Of a DNA stretch of 64,000 nt, positions 1 to 6,941 are shown in pieces. Under the pieces are notes generated by a model that was given only the letters and a program-made list of their open reading frames with translations, had not been told where the DNA came from and searched no databases. The DNA is taken from NCBI GenBank assembly GCA_041650805.1, contig JBAZKM010000001.1:186001-250000 (forward strand), read 5' to 3'. The DNA is from Candidatus Omnitrophota bacterium (lineage in GTDB: Bacteria; Omnitrophota; Gorgyraeia; 2-01-FULL-45-10). Position numbers and translations under genes: made by a program. Position 1 is the stretch's first letter. The number at the start of each line of letters is the position of its first letter.

Positions 1-655
1 CTTCATCCGAAAAGATCTCAGGATCCGTGCCGCCGGCCCTGGCAAGGCGATGCTTTATATACCTGGTCGTCTCTTCACGGCTCAGCGGTTCTATATGGTA
101 ATGAAAAACGACCCTCTGCCTGAACTGTTCAAGTTTAGGCAGGGCCAGCTTCTGTTTCAACTCCGGCTGACCCATAAGCACTATCTGTATGAGCTTCTCC
201 TTCTCCGTCTCCAGGTTGGAGAGCATCCTCACTTCCTCTATCACCGAAGGGGTCAGGTTCTGCGCCTCGTCTATTATGAGGACCACATTGACATCGCCAG
301 AGGCCTGCTTAAGGAGATACTTATTTAGGGCGGAGATGAGGTGCGTCTTGGACGTAGACCTGTACTCTATATCCAGATCCTCGAGTATAGTCGTCAGGAG
401 CTCCTTCTTCCCAAGGTGCGTATTGAGCACCAGGGCGACTTTCGTGGTCGGCTCAAGCCGGTTAAGGAGGGCTCGGGAGACGGTCGTCTTGCCGGCCCCT
501 ATCTCGCCCGTTATCACGACGAACCCGTTACGCTCGCTTATGGCGAGAAGAAGGCAGTTGAGCGCCTCCTCGTGCTTGGGGCTAGCAAAGAAGAACTTCG
601 AGTCCGGTGTCATATTGAACGGTCGATCGGTAAATCCGTAGAACTTTTCGTACAT
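1..655 (-). CDS. ExeA/XrtA-type secretion ATPase (partial, runs off window)
   Basis: AAA ATPase of the ExeA/GspA type, probably the ATPase subfamily linked to exosortase (XrtA/PEP-CTERM) polysaccharide loci. I translated the minus strand from the ATG at 655; the N-terminus reads MYEKFYGFTDRPFNMTPDSK, typical of this family. Walker A GEIGAGKTT lies near residue 50 and a Walker B/DEAQ box (VVLIIDEAQN) near residue 125. A strong Shine-Dalgarno (AGGAGG) precedes the ATG, and the stop of the Wzz-like gene is 12 bases upstream. About 218 codons are visible; the C-terminus lies outside the window. The family is thought to energise envelope export or assembly; the exact role is inferred from the neighbours. 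Confidence 0.85.
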   Translation of the reverse strand, partial: MYEKFYGFTDRPFNMTPDSKFFFASPKHEEALNCLLLAISERNGFVVITGEIGAGKTTVSRALLNRLEPTTKVALVLNTHLGKKELLTTILEDLDIEYRSTSKTHLISALNKYLLKQASGDVNVVLIIDEAQNLTPSVIEEVRMLSNLETEKEKLIQIVLMGQPELKQKLALPKLEQFRQRVVFHYHIEPLSREETTRYIKHRLARAGGTDPEIFSDE

Positions 656-667
656 TGGATGCCCCTC

Positions 668-1984
668 CTAGTTACCCAGGAACACGTTGAATATGATCAC
701 TACAAGCAATACTACGCCGGTCATGACAGAGATACCCGTTACCCGTGTATTATGGAGTTTCTGCGTCCTTATATCGTCTTCGGTCACTATCTTCGATACC
801 GCCCCGAATATGGGCAGCTCCAGGAACGTCCTTGCCTCATCGATGCCGAGGAAAGAATGATCGAATAGCTCCATAAGGAATACCAATCCTATGCCCGCTC
901 CGGCGCCTATCGCCAATCCCATGAAGAGGACCATCAGCTTATTGGGCTTTACCGGTTTTAGCGGAAGGCGCGCGGGGTCGAGTATCGTATATCTAGTCCC
1001 CTCCTTTGATGATTCGAGCCGCTGGGTGATCTTGGCGGTTTCGAGACGCTCGAGAAGCGTATTGTAGAGCTTCTTTGTGACATCCGCGTCACGCGCCTCG
1101 ACCTGGCTCAGCTTATCGAGAAGGAGCAGTTTATACAGCTTATCGTTAGTAGCGCTCGCTATCTTCGTCCTGTTCACGCCACCATCCTGCGCGTCTAAGC
1201 TCGAGGTCGATACTTCGTCTTTCAGTTTCTTCAAGTCCTCTTTAAGGGACTTTAGTTCGCTGTCGGAACCGGCGACCTGGGCGGCATCAAGTTCATAGTC
1301 GCCCTGGTCCATCTCGGCCCGTGCCGAAGCGATCTTCTTCTTCAATTCAAGGACGAGCGGGTGCTTCTCGGTCGAATCGACAAGGAGCTTCTTCAGCTGG
1401 TCCTCCATGGATGATATCTCGGACTGCTTCAGCTTCTTCTGATAAAGCCCAAGCTGGTCGTTTATGAACCCTACGGCGTCATCCGTCTCCTTATTCTGCT
1501 GTCTCAGGTTCTCGGCGATGAATATGTCGGTGATCGTTTTCACTATATTCTGCGCCTCGAGAGGGTTCTGGCCTTCATATGAGATGCGTATCAGACTGCT
1601 TCCCTTTAAACTCACCTCTATATTCTTCCTCAATTTCTTGACAAGCCCTTCAAACTGCCATTGTGTCTTTACATCCTTTGCGAGGTCCAACGCCTTTATG
1701 AGCTGGAGGATCCTGTCCCAGCCGAGTATCTGTTCACGCAGGACCTGGAGCCGCTGGGCGGTGCTGCTCGAAACCGCCAATCCCTGGATCAGCGGGTTGA
1801 TGATCCTCCCCTCTTCTACGAGGATCAGGGTCGATGCCTCATACACCTTGGGGAGCATGTTCCCGGCTATGATGCCTCCTACGATGCCTATAACAGCCGG
1901 TATGATTATGAACCACTTCCTCCTGAAGAATATCTTCAGGTAGTCGGCGGGGTTCTTCTGGGTCTGGATATTTTCGGTCATCAT
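668..1984 (-). CDS. Wzz/GumC-type polysaccharide co-polymerase (chain-length determinant)
   Basis: Inner-membrane protein that sets polymer length or couples export in Wzx/Wzy-type exopolysaccharide systems. Of 438 residues, a membrane segment lies near 23-43 after a short basic N-terminus, a long charged coiled-coil-like periplasmic region covers about 160-300, and a second membrane segment near 347-368 follows a proline-rich stretch (PARLPLKPVKPNK), the usual Wzz signature. A third hydrophobic segment closes the protein at 415-437. No tyrosine-kinase domain is fused. SD AAGGAG sits 6 bases before the first of two adjacent ATGs. It lies between the export protein and the ATPase, all same strand with short gaps, so a co-transcribed EPS unit is likely. 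Confidence 0.85.
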   Translation of the reverse strand: MMTENIQTQKNPADYLKIFFRRKWFIIIPAVIGIVGGIIAGNMLPKVYEASTLILVEEGRIINPLIQGLAVSSSTAQRLQVLREQILGWDRILQLIKALDLAKDVKTQWQFEGLVKKLRKNIEVSLKGSSLIRISYEGQNPLEAQNIVKTITDIFIAENLRQQNKETDDAVGFINDQLGLYQKKLKQSEISSMEDQLKKLLVDSTEKHPLVLELKKKIASARAEMDQGDYELDAAQVAGSDSELKSLKEDLKKLKDEVSTSSLDAQDGGVNRTKIASATNDKLYKLLLLDKLSQVEARDADVTKKLYNTLLERLETAKITQRLESSKEGTRYTILDPARLPLKPVKPNKLMVLFMGLAIGAGAGIGLVFLMELFDHSFLGIDEARTFLELPIFGAVSKIVTEDDIRTQKLHNTRVTGISVMTGVVLLVVIIFNVFLGN

Positions 1985-2002
1985 TCTCTTCTCCTTATAT
2001 GT

Positions 2003-3049
2003 TTATAGTGCGCCGGCGGCGATGCCTGCGCCCTGAGCTACATGGCCGGCCGTCTCACCCGCAAAATTGGTGACGGGCGATATGACGCGTATTATCTTAG
2101 CTATGACCGTTGACGGTATATACAGGACGTCCCCCGGCTGCATCTCTATATTCTCTTTGAGGTCTCCCGCGTAAAGGAGCTCATAAACATTGATATATCT
2201 GGTTGTGCCTTTTCCCTTCGAAGAGGGTGATATGAGACGGCATTTTCTAGTCGAAGCCGCGGTATTGGGAAGACCCGCCTGTACCAGCGCCTCCCGGACA
2301 GTAACGGTATTCCCCTTCATATAGAACTTGCCCGGTTTATTGACCTCTCCCACGACATAGAAGACCTTGCTGAGATATGCCATTATCTGGACGTTGACCT
2401 CCGGTTCTATGACATATTCGGAGAGTATGGCGCTGAGCCGTTCCTGTAACTGTGCCTTGGTGAGCCCGTCCACCACTATATCCCCTACGAACTTATACTC
2501 GATCTTCCCTTCCGCGGTGACCGTGTACTGGCCGCTGAACTCGGGGTGCCTGCGCACCTCTACCTGGATGACGTCATCAGGGCCGAGCGTATATTTGCTC
2601 GCCTCAGCGACTGTGGCAGGCGGTGTAGAGACCACCGGGAGCACCGCAAGGTTGATATCCACGGCCGTCTTCGTCTCTCTCACGGCATTGCCCTGGGCAG
2701 GGCCTGCCTCCGTATAATAGGCCGGCTTCTGCGCACCCTGCGCTGCGGCGGTCCCGCCGTACACCGCACCACACGGGATAATAGAAGCGGCTATGGCCAG
2801 CGCCGATATGATGACGCTCATGACGTTCGATTTCGCGAAGCTCATGCCGGCACCTATGCTTTCGTTATACTCGTAGCTGCTCTCATAGAACTTCCTTATA
2901 TCATCCAGGTCATCCTTGAGATAGAACCTCCAGCCGCGCCAGTCGCGCTTTGAGCGCCGGATCTTCCCGGTCTTCTCCCAGCGCATTATCGTGCGTGGTG
3001 TCACTCCGAGTGTCTTCGCAACATCCGTTATAGTCAATCTTCCGTCCAT
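2003..3049 (-). CDS. MerR-like HTH domain fused through a membrane segment to a polysaccharide export (Wza/GumB-like) protein
   Basis: Unusual 348-residue protein. Residues about 5-50 form a MerR/excisionase-type helix-turn-helix (TITDVAKTLGVTPRTIMRWE, then a W-R-FY wing). A hydrophobic segment at about 76-95 looks like a signal peptide or anchor. Residues 150-235 match the Poly_export domain (LGPDDVIQVEVRRHPEFSGQ) and 240-310 an SLBB domain. The first ATG has a strong SD (GGAGGAG). An in-frame ATG at 2845 (M69, MSFAKSNV) has an AGGTG motif just upstream and would give a normal secreted export protein, so two products from one gene are possible. If full length is made, the topology would be ToxR-like: DNA binding in the cytoplasm, sugar-export domain outside. 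Confidence 0.82.
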   Translation of the reverse strand: MDGRLTITDVAKTLGVTPRTIMRWEKTGKIRRSKRDWRGWRFYLKDDLDDIRKFYESSYEYNESIGAGMSFAKSNVMSVIISALAIAASIIPCGAVYGGTAAAQGAQKPAYYTEAGPAQGNAVRETKTAVDINLAVLPVVSTPPATVAEASKYTLGPDDVIQVEVRRHPEFSGQYTVTAEGKIEYKFVGDIVVDGLTKAQLQERLSAILSEYVIEPEVNVQIMAYLSKVFYVVGEVNKPGKFYMKGNTVTVREALVQAGLPNTAASTRKCRLISPSSKGKGTTRYINVYELLYAGDLKENIEMQPGDVLYIPSTVIAKIIRVISPVTNFAGETAGHVAQGAGIAAGAL

Positions 3050-3098
3050 CGCTTCTCCTCCGTCGGTTAATATTGAATAATAATGCTGTCCACTGCGG

Positions 3099-3524
3099 GG
3101 TCACCAGGACACCAAGTCACCAGGTCACCCGTTAAAAGCTTTTGTAAAAATTCCACAGCAAACCCCCAACTTCTTTTCTCAATCCCTCTAATCGGTTATA
3201 ACTTTCATCGTTTAGATATTTAAGGCGAACACAAAAATCCAATAGATACTCGGTTTCTGCTAAAGAACCCAGGGCGATATTCGTAAATTGCTTAAGCTCA
3301 TTCCTACCCTGCCGGCCCGTTCCCTCAACTATATTAGTAGGTATCGAAAAAGCCGCCCTCCTCAATTGAGACGTTATCCCGTACATCTCTTCTTTCGGAA
3401 ACTTCTTTGTTTCCAAATAAATCTCATATGCCAATTCGTCGGCTTTGCGCCAAACGATTAATTTCTTATATCCTTTTTCTAAAGCTTTTTCACTGGTGAC
3501 TTGTGACATGGTGACGTGGTGACC
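3099..3524. repeat. Octamer-repeat element, long copy carrying a four-helix-bundle gene
   Basis: Two inverted arms of a degenerate octamer (GGTGACNT and complement) flank a 378-bp gene. Left arm 3099-3143 ends in TTAAAAGCTTTT; right arm 3481-3524 begins with AAAGCTTTTT. The tail TTGTGACATGGTGACGTGG recurs exactly in the short copies at 8189-8265 (as complement) and 47904-47980. The gene's start codon is inside one arm and its last codons form the AAAGCTTTT at the other, so gene and repeat form one unit. Confidence 0.75.
3132..3509 (-). CDS. Four-helix-bundle protein (S23/23S rRNA IVP-like family)
   Basis: A 125-residue protein of the TIGR02436-type four-helix-bundle family. Hallmarks: LIVWRKADELAYEIY near the N-terminus, the G-S-R-A-SIP-NI-EG core (ITSQLRRAAFSIPTNIVEGT) around residues 45-64, and the LGSLAETEYLLDF helix. 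Members occur in 23S rRNA intervening sequences and scattered in many candidate-phylum genomes; the biochemical function is unsettled. Composition is more AT-rich than the neighbours. The start codon and first codons (MSQVTS) are written in the octamer repeat and the gene ends in the opposite arm, so it looks like cargo of the repeat element. No SD apart from GGTGAC in the repeat. Confidence 0.85.
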   Translation of the reverse strand: MSQVTSEKALEKGYKKLIVWRKADELAYEIYLETKKFPKEEMYGITSQLRRAAFSIPTNIVEGTGRQGRNELKQFTNIALGSLAETEYLLDFCVRLKYLNDESYNRLEGLRKEVGGLLWNFYKSF

Positions 3525-3827
3525 CTTCTAATTTTTATTATGCCTATCTATGACAAGCTACGACATACATACATCTTCATACTTAAGCACTACACGTGCC
3601 AAAGCGTGTATGAAAAGGATTGATCTTACATGGATTGCACAACTTATTACAGGACAAGGTGTTGCGTAATAATATATCCTGCAGAAATGGCGTAACTCTT
3701 GTCTTTCCGGCGTGTTAAGAAAGCCAGGTTGTTGAGTTCCGGCTACATTGTGTTGATTTATCGTGTACTGTTAGGAATCTTAAAATAAAAGTTGCCTTCT
3801 TTTTTCTTAACGTGTAAAATTGATAAT
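3525..3827. other. Intergenic region upstream of rpoN
   Basis: About 300 bases, AT-rich, between the four-helix-bundle element and rpoN. Apart from the rpoN promoter at its right end I see no gene, strong hairpin or tandem repeat. Confidence 0.6.
3792..3820 (+). promoter_or_regulatory. Probable sigma-70 promoter of rpoN, giving a leaderless mRNA
   Basis: TTGCCT at 3792-3797, 17-base spacer, TAAAAT at 3815-3820. Transcription would start about 7 bases later, essentially at the ATG at 3828. No Shine-Dalgarno precedes that ATG, which agrees with a leaderless transcript. Confidence 0.45.
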
Positions 3828-5138
3828 ATGAAAAATAAGCTGTCGCATCAACAGCGGTTGGCGCAGAGGATGGCGCTCACCCCCCAGATGAGGCAATCGA
3901 TAAAACTGCTCAGCATGTCCATAAAGGACCTCAATGAGCATATCGAATCGGTCCTGACAGCCAATCCTTTCCTTAAGAAGCTGGTAGAGACGACGAACCG
4001 GGAGCAATATTCCCGCTCCTCCCGTGAAACATCCTTCCGGCCTGAGCTCCAGGTATCATCCGACCGCAATGAAAATCCCAGGCAGGGCATCCTCTCTCAG
4101 CTGACGATGCTGGGCCTGGACAAGAAGGCATTCGAGATAGCGGAATACCTTATATATGAGCTGGATGACAACGGTTATCTCTCTGCGGAACTTGAGGCGG
4201 GTGCAGGCGACCTTGGGGTAAGCATAGAGGACGCCGAAAAAGGCCTTGAGACGGTCCAGGGCCTTGAGCCGGCAGGCATAGGCGCGCGGGATGTCGGGGA
4301 GTGCCTCGAACTTCAGCTGAAGAGGGCCGGCAAGGAGGATTCGCTCGAACACAGGATAGTCACGGAGGCGCTCAATGAACTTGTCAAGAATGATGCCGAC
4401 ACTATAGCAAGGTCCCTGGGGACGGACAAGGATAAGGTGCTTGATGCGCTCCGTAATATCAAAAAACTGAACCCGCGGCCTGCCAGCGCCGTATTGGGCG
4501 AGGATGCGCAGGCGGTCATACCGGAGCTCATCGCCAAAGTGAAGCGCAATAAGGTCCAGATAGCCATAAACCGCGAACGCCTCCCCCAGCTGAAACTGTA
4601 TAACCCTTACGAGCACGAGCTTGACATCATAAAGGACCCGGAGGCGAGAAAGTTCCTGAAGGATAATATGGACTCCGCCAAGACGCTCATGGACGGCCTC
4701 AAGAGGCGTGAGGAGACGATATCCGACGTAGCTACCTATATACTGGGCTTCCAGCAGGAGGCACTCGCCGTGGACAGCCGCGACATCAAGTGCCTCACCA
4801 TAAAAGATGTCGCAAGGGCGCTCGGCTTCCACCCCTCCACCATAAGCAGGGCTGTGTCGAATAAGTACATACAGGTGAACGATAAGGTGATGGCACTGAA
4901 AGACCTGTTGAGCCAGGGGCTGAAGAAGGGTAACGGCGAAACGACGTCGAAGGCGCAGGTCCTGAACAGGATCTCCGAGATAGTGTCAAAAGAGGATAGA
5001 TCCGCGCCCTTGAGCGATGAAAAGATATGCGGTCGGTTGGAATCCGAAGGGATAATGATCAAACGGCGCACGGTAGCGAAGTACAGGGAGGCGTTGAGGA
5101 TATTGCCGACTTATTTGAGAAGGAAAGCGAGAAGTTAG
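3828..5138 (+). CDS. rpoN: RNA polymerase sigma-54 factor RpoN
   Basis: Alternative sigma factor that directs RNA polymerase to -24/-12 promoters and needs AAA+ activators. From the ATG at 3828 the protein is about 436 residues: region I with the Q/L-rich start (HQQRLAQRMALTPQMRQSIK), core-binding domain to about 260, then the DNA-binding domain with an HTH (IKDVARALGFHPSTISRAVS) and the RpoN box RRTVAKYRE near the end. A TTG start at 3792 is less likely because homology begins at MKNKLSHQQ. It is the only clear plus-strand gene here. Its stop codon TAG is the first unit of a TAGGGTA tandem repeat. Confidence 0.96.
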   Translation: MKNKLSHQQRLAQRMALTPQMRQSIKLLSMSIKDLNEHIESVLTANPFLKKLVETTNREQYSRSSRETSFRPELQVSSDRNENPRQGILSQLTMLGLDKKAFEIAEYLIYELDDNGYLSAELEAGAGDLGVSIEDAEKGLETVQGLEPAGIGARDVGECLELQLKRAGKEDSLEHRIVTEALNELVKNDADTIARSLGTDKDKVLDALRNIKKLNPRPASAVLGEDAQAVIPELIAKVKRNKVQIAINRERLPQLKLYNPYEHELDIIKDPEARKFLKDNMDSAKTLMDGLKRREETISDVATYILGFQQEALAVDSRDIKCLTIKDVARALGFHPSTISRAVSNKYIQVNDKVMALKDLLSQGLKKGNGETTSKAQVLNRISEIVSKEDRSAPLSDEKICGRLESEGIMIKRRTVAKYREALRILPTYLRRKARS

Positions 5139-5169
5139 GGTATAGGGTATAGGGTATAGGGTATAGGGT
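5136..5169. repeat. TAGGGTA heptamer tandem repeat overlapping the rpoN stop
   Basis: Four perfect head-to-tail copies of TAGGGTA plus a partial one. The first copy contains the rpoN stop codon. Related arrays occur at 10793-10816 and 39291-39384. Confidence 0.85.
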
Positions 5170-5541
5170 TTAATTGAAGGGCTTTAAAATCCCCAGCCTG
5201 CCTAAGAATACCAAAAGACCGCTGTAGACGACCACCGCCACCACCAGCTTAAATAATTCGCGAAGCGCATGCTGCCTGTCGCGTATTAGAGCCCTTCCGC
5301 TTATATACATCAGGAGAATACCCAGGACGTTACTAAGCCAGTAGAATACCACTACGACAAGCGTAAAATCGGCCCGCATGAAACGCGCTGCGATATTCGC
5401 CGATATGTACGAAATCGGTATATTTATGAGCGGGTCATTCCAAACCGTAAAGGGAGAGAGGATCCATCCTATAAAAAAGACGGCCCTCGCGAAGAAACCC
5501 CCTTTACTTCTCGTCTCCCTCTTCACTGTTATCGGATACAA
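5170..5541 (-). CDS. Small membrane protein of unknown function
   Basis: About 120 residues with roughly three hydrophobic segments: near 20-35 (FFARAVFFIGWILSPF), 58-82 (FTLVVVVFYWLSNVLGILLMYISG) and 98-118. A basic patch (RALIRDRQHALREL) lies between the last two. No family recognised. The longest reading starts with TTG; GTG at 5526 is another candidate, neither with a good SD. The start overlaps the end of the 56-residue gene just upstream, so translational coupling is likely. The stop lies next to the TAGGGTA array. Confidence 0.55.
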   Translation of the reverse strand: MYPITVKRETRSKGGFFARAVFFIGWILSPFTVWNDPLINIPISYISANIAARFMRADFTLVVVVFYWLSNVLGILLMYISGRALIRDRQHALRELFKLVVAVVVYSGLLVFLGRLGILKPFN

Positions 5542-5674
5542 ACCGTCTGATCTCTTCTATGTTTTCCAGGATCATCTTGGCTTTTGTCATTCCGAACGAA
5601 AACGGGTATTTGTCATTCTCATCCCGCTTTATTACCATGACGGGTTTACCTTTATACTCGCTTCTCTCTACCAT
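5504..5674 (-). CDS. 56-residue acidic protein of unknown function
   Basis: Short reading frame that I translated by hand: it begins MVERSEYKGKPVMVIKRDEN and ends EEGDEK. SD GGAGG lies 6 bases before the ATG. The body (KYPFSFGMTKAKMILENIEE) reads as a compact soluble domain and the tail is acidic. It sits 26 bases after the flippase start region boundary on the same strand and overlaps the next membrane-protein gene. No family recognised. Confidence 0.55.
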   Translation of the reverse strand: MVERSEYKGKPVMVIKRDENDKYPFSFGMTKAKMILENIEEIRRFVSDNSEEGDEK

Positions 5675-5700
5675 CTAATCCTCCGTTTGTTAGGGCAATA

Positions 5701-6930
5701 TTATATCACAACCGTGCGCGAAAATCCTATTTTATTTTTATAAATCGAAAGGATCCAGCATAGGGCGACCAGCTCGGCCGCCAGGAACGACACCGCCGCG
5801 CCGACCATGCCATACCGGCCCATAAGGACTACGTTCAATATTACGTTGACGGCGGCGCTCCCAATCGTCTGCGCGAGGACCTTCCGCTCCATCCCCGCGG
5901 CCACGAGCCCGGTCGAATACGGGATATTTATCAGGACTAGGAGAAGGCTCGAAAGCATTATCTTCATGGTGAGGTCCGCCGCGAGATACTCCTCCCCGAC
6001 CGACAGCAATATTATCTTATCGCTGAATAATACGGCGGGCACCAGTATGAGCAAGGCCGCCGAGACGGTTAGCTTCAGAAATGCCCGGGTCGCCTCCGTG
6101 AACCCGGCCCGGTCGCCCGCGAACGTGAAGGCCAGGCGCGGCAACGCCGCGTTTACCAGGAATACCATGAGCAGTGTTATGCCCCCGACCGCCCTCCTGG
6201 CTATCGTGAAACAGCCGACCTCTTCGGGGGACCTGAAGAAACCGAGGAGTATTATATCGAGCCCGTTGTAAACCTGGGCAAAGATAGATATCCCCCATAT
6301 GACAAGGGCGCTCGAAAGGTAGCGTTTCATCCTGATGAGATCATCGCCCTTTATCCTGAAGGCGAACCTGAAATGGCGCAGGAATATGAGGAGTATCGGT
6401 ATAGCCGCCAGGTATTGCGCGAGCGGGACTTTCAGTATGTCGGCAGGCCCTTTCACGGCTATATATACGAGGGATATTTGCAGGGCGGCGGTAAGCGCAA
6501 AAGAGACGAGGACCATATGCATCGCTTCTATGCCCTGGAAGGCCCATTCGGTGGCACAGGCGGCGATGAAGAATAAGAGCGCCGTCTCCAGTAGCAGGGC
6601 CCTGATCTCTGCCAGCTGCGGGAAGAGGTACGAGAGCGCAACAACGGCCAGATATAAGAAGAGCGCTATCAGGAGGCGGAACGAGACGATCTCGGAGACG
6701 TATTCAGAGACCCTCTTCCTGTCCTTGGACACCTCGCGGATGCCGTATGTCGTAAGCCCAAGGTCGACGAAATTGAGCAGGTAGAAGACGAGCGACTGGA
6801 CATAGGCGAGGCGGCCGAACCCCGCAGGATGGAGTACGCGGGCCAGGTATATATATACAAATATGCCGCACAACGCTGCTACTGCATTGGCGGCAGCCAT
6901 CCACAGGAAATTACCGGTCAGTTTCTTCAC
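5701..6930 (-). CDS. Wzx-type polysaccharide flippase (oligosaccharide/lipid translocase)
   Basis: Inner-membrane protein of the MATE/Polysacc_synt superfamily that would flip lipid-linked oligosaccharides for surface polymer assembly. At 409 residues with about 12 hydrophobic segments it has the family length. The N-terminal signature is clear: NFLWMAAANAVAALCGIFVYIYLARVLHPAGFGRLAYVQS followed by FVDLGLTTYGIREVSKDR (split here as two motifs). The C-terminus is short and basic. It follows the AsmA-like gene after an 11-base gap. With the EPS genes at 1-3049 it suggests a capsule or exopolysaccharide function, though substrate cannot be read from sequence. Confidence 0.88.
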   Translation of the reverse strand: MKKLTGNFLWMAAANAVAALCGIFVYIYLARVLHPAGFGRLAYVQSLVFYLLNFVDLGLTTYGIREVSKDRKRVSEYVSEIVSFRLLIALFLYLAVVALSYLFPQLAEIRALLLETALLFFIAACATEWAFQGIEAMHMVLVSFALTAALQISLVYIAVKGPADILKVPLAQYLAAIPILLIFLRHFRFAFRIKGDDLIRMKRYLSSALVIWGISIFAQVYNGLDIILLGFFRSPEEVGCFTIARRAVGGITLLMVFLVNAALPRLAFTFAGDRAGFTEATRAFLKLTVSAALLILVPAVLFSDKIILLSVGEEYLAADLTMKIMLSSLLLVLINIPYSTGLVAAGMERKVLAQTIGSAAVNVILNVVLMGRYGMVGAAVSFLAAELVALCWILSIYKNKIGFSRTVVI

Positions 6931-6941
6931 AAGTATGCGGG

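Noticed and set aside
2910..3104. 64-residue frame upstream of the HTH-export gene
   Set aside because: Overlaps the HTH region in another frame, has no SD and no plausible protein features.
3099..3524. Classical insertion sequence or RAYT-linked REP element
   Set aside because: No transposase is present in this window and the encoded protein is a four-helix bundle; kept as an uncharacterised repeat instead.
5136..5169. Possible CRISPR or telomere-like array (TAGGGTA units)
   Set aside because: Units are 7 bases without spacers, no cas genes; resemblance to telomere repeats is coincidental in a bacterial chromosome interior.
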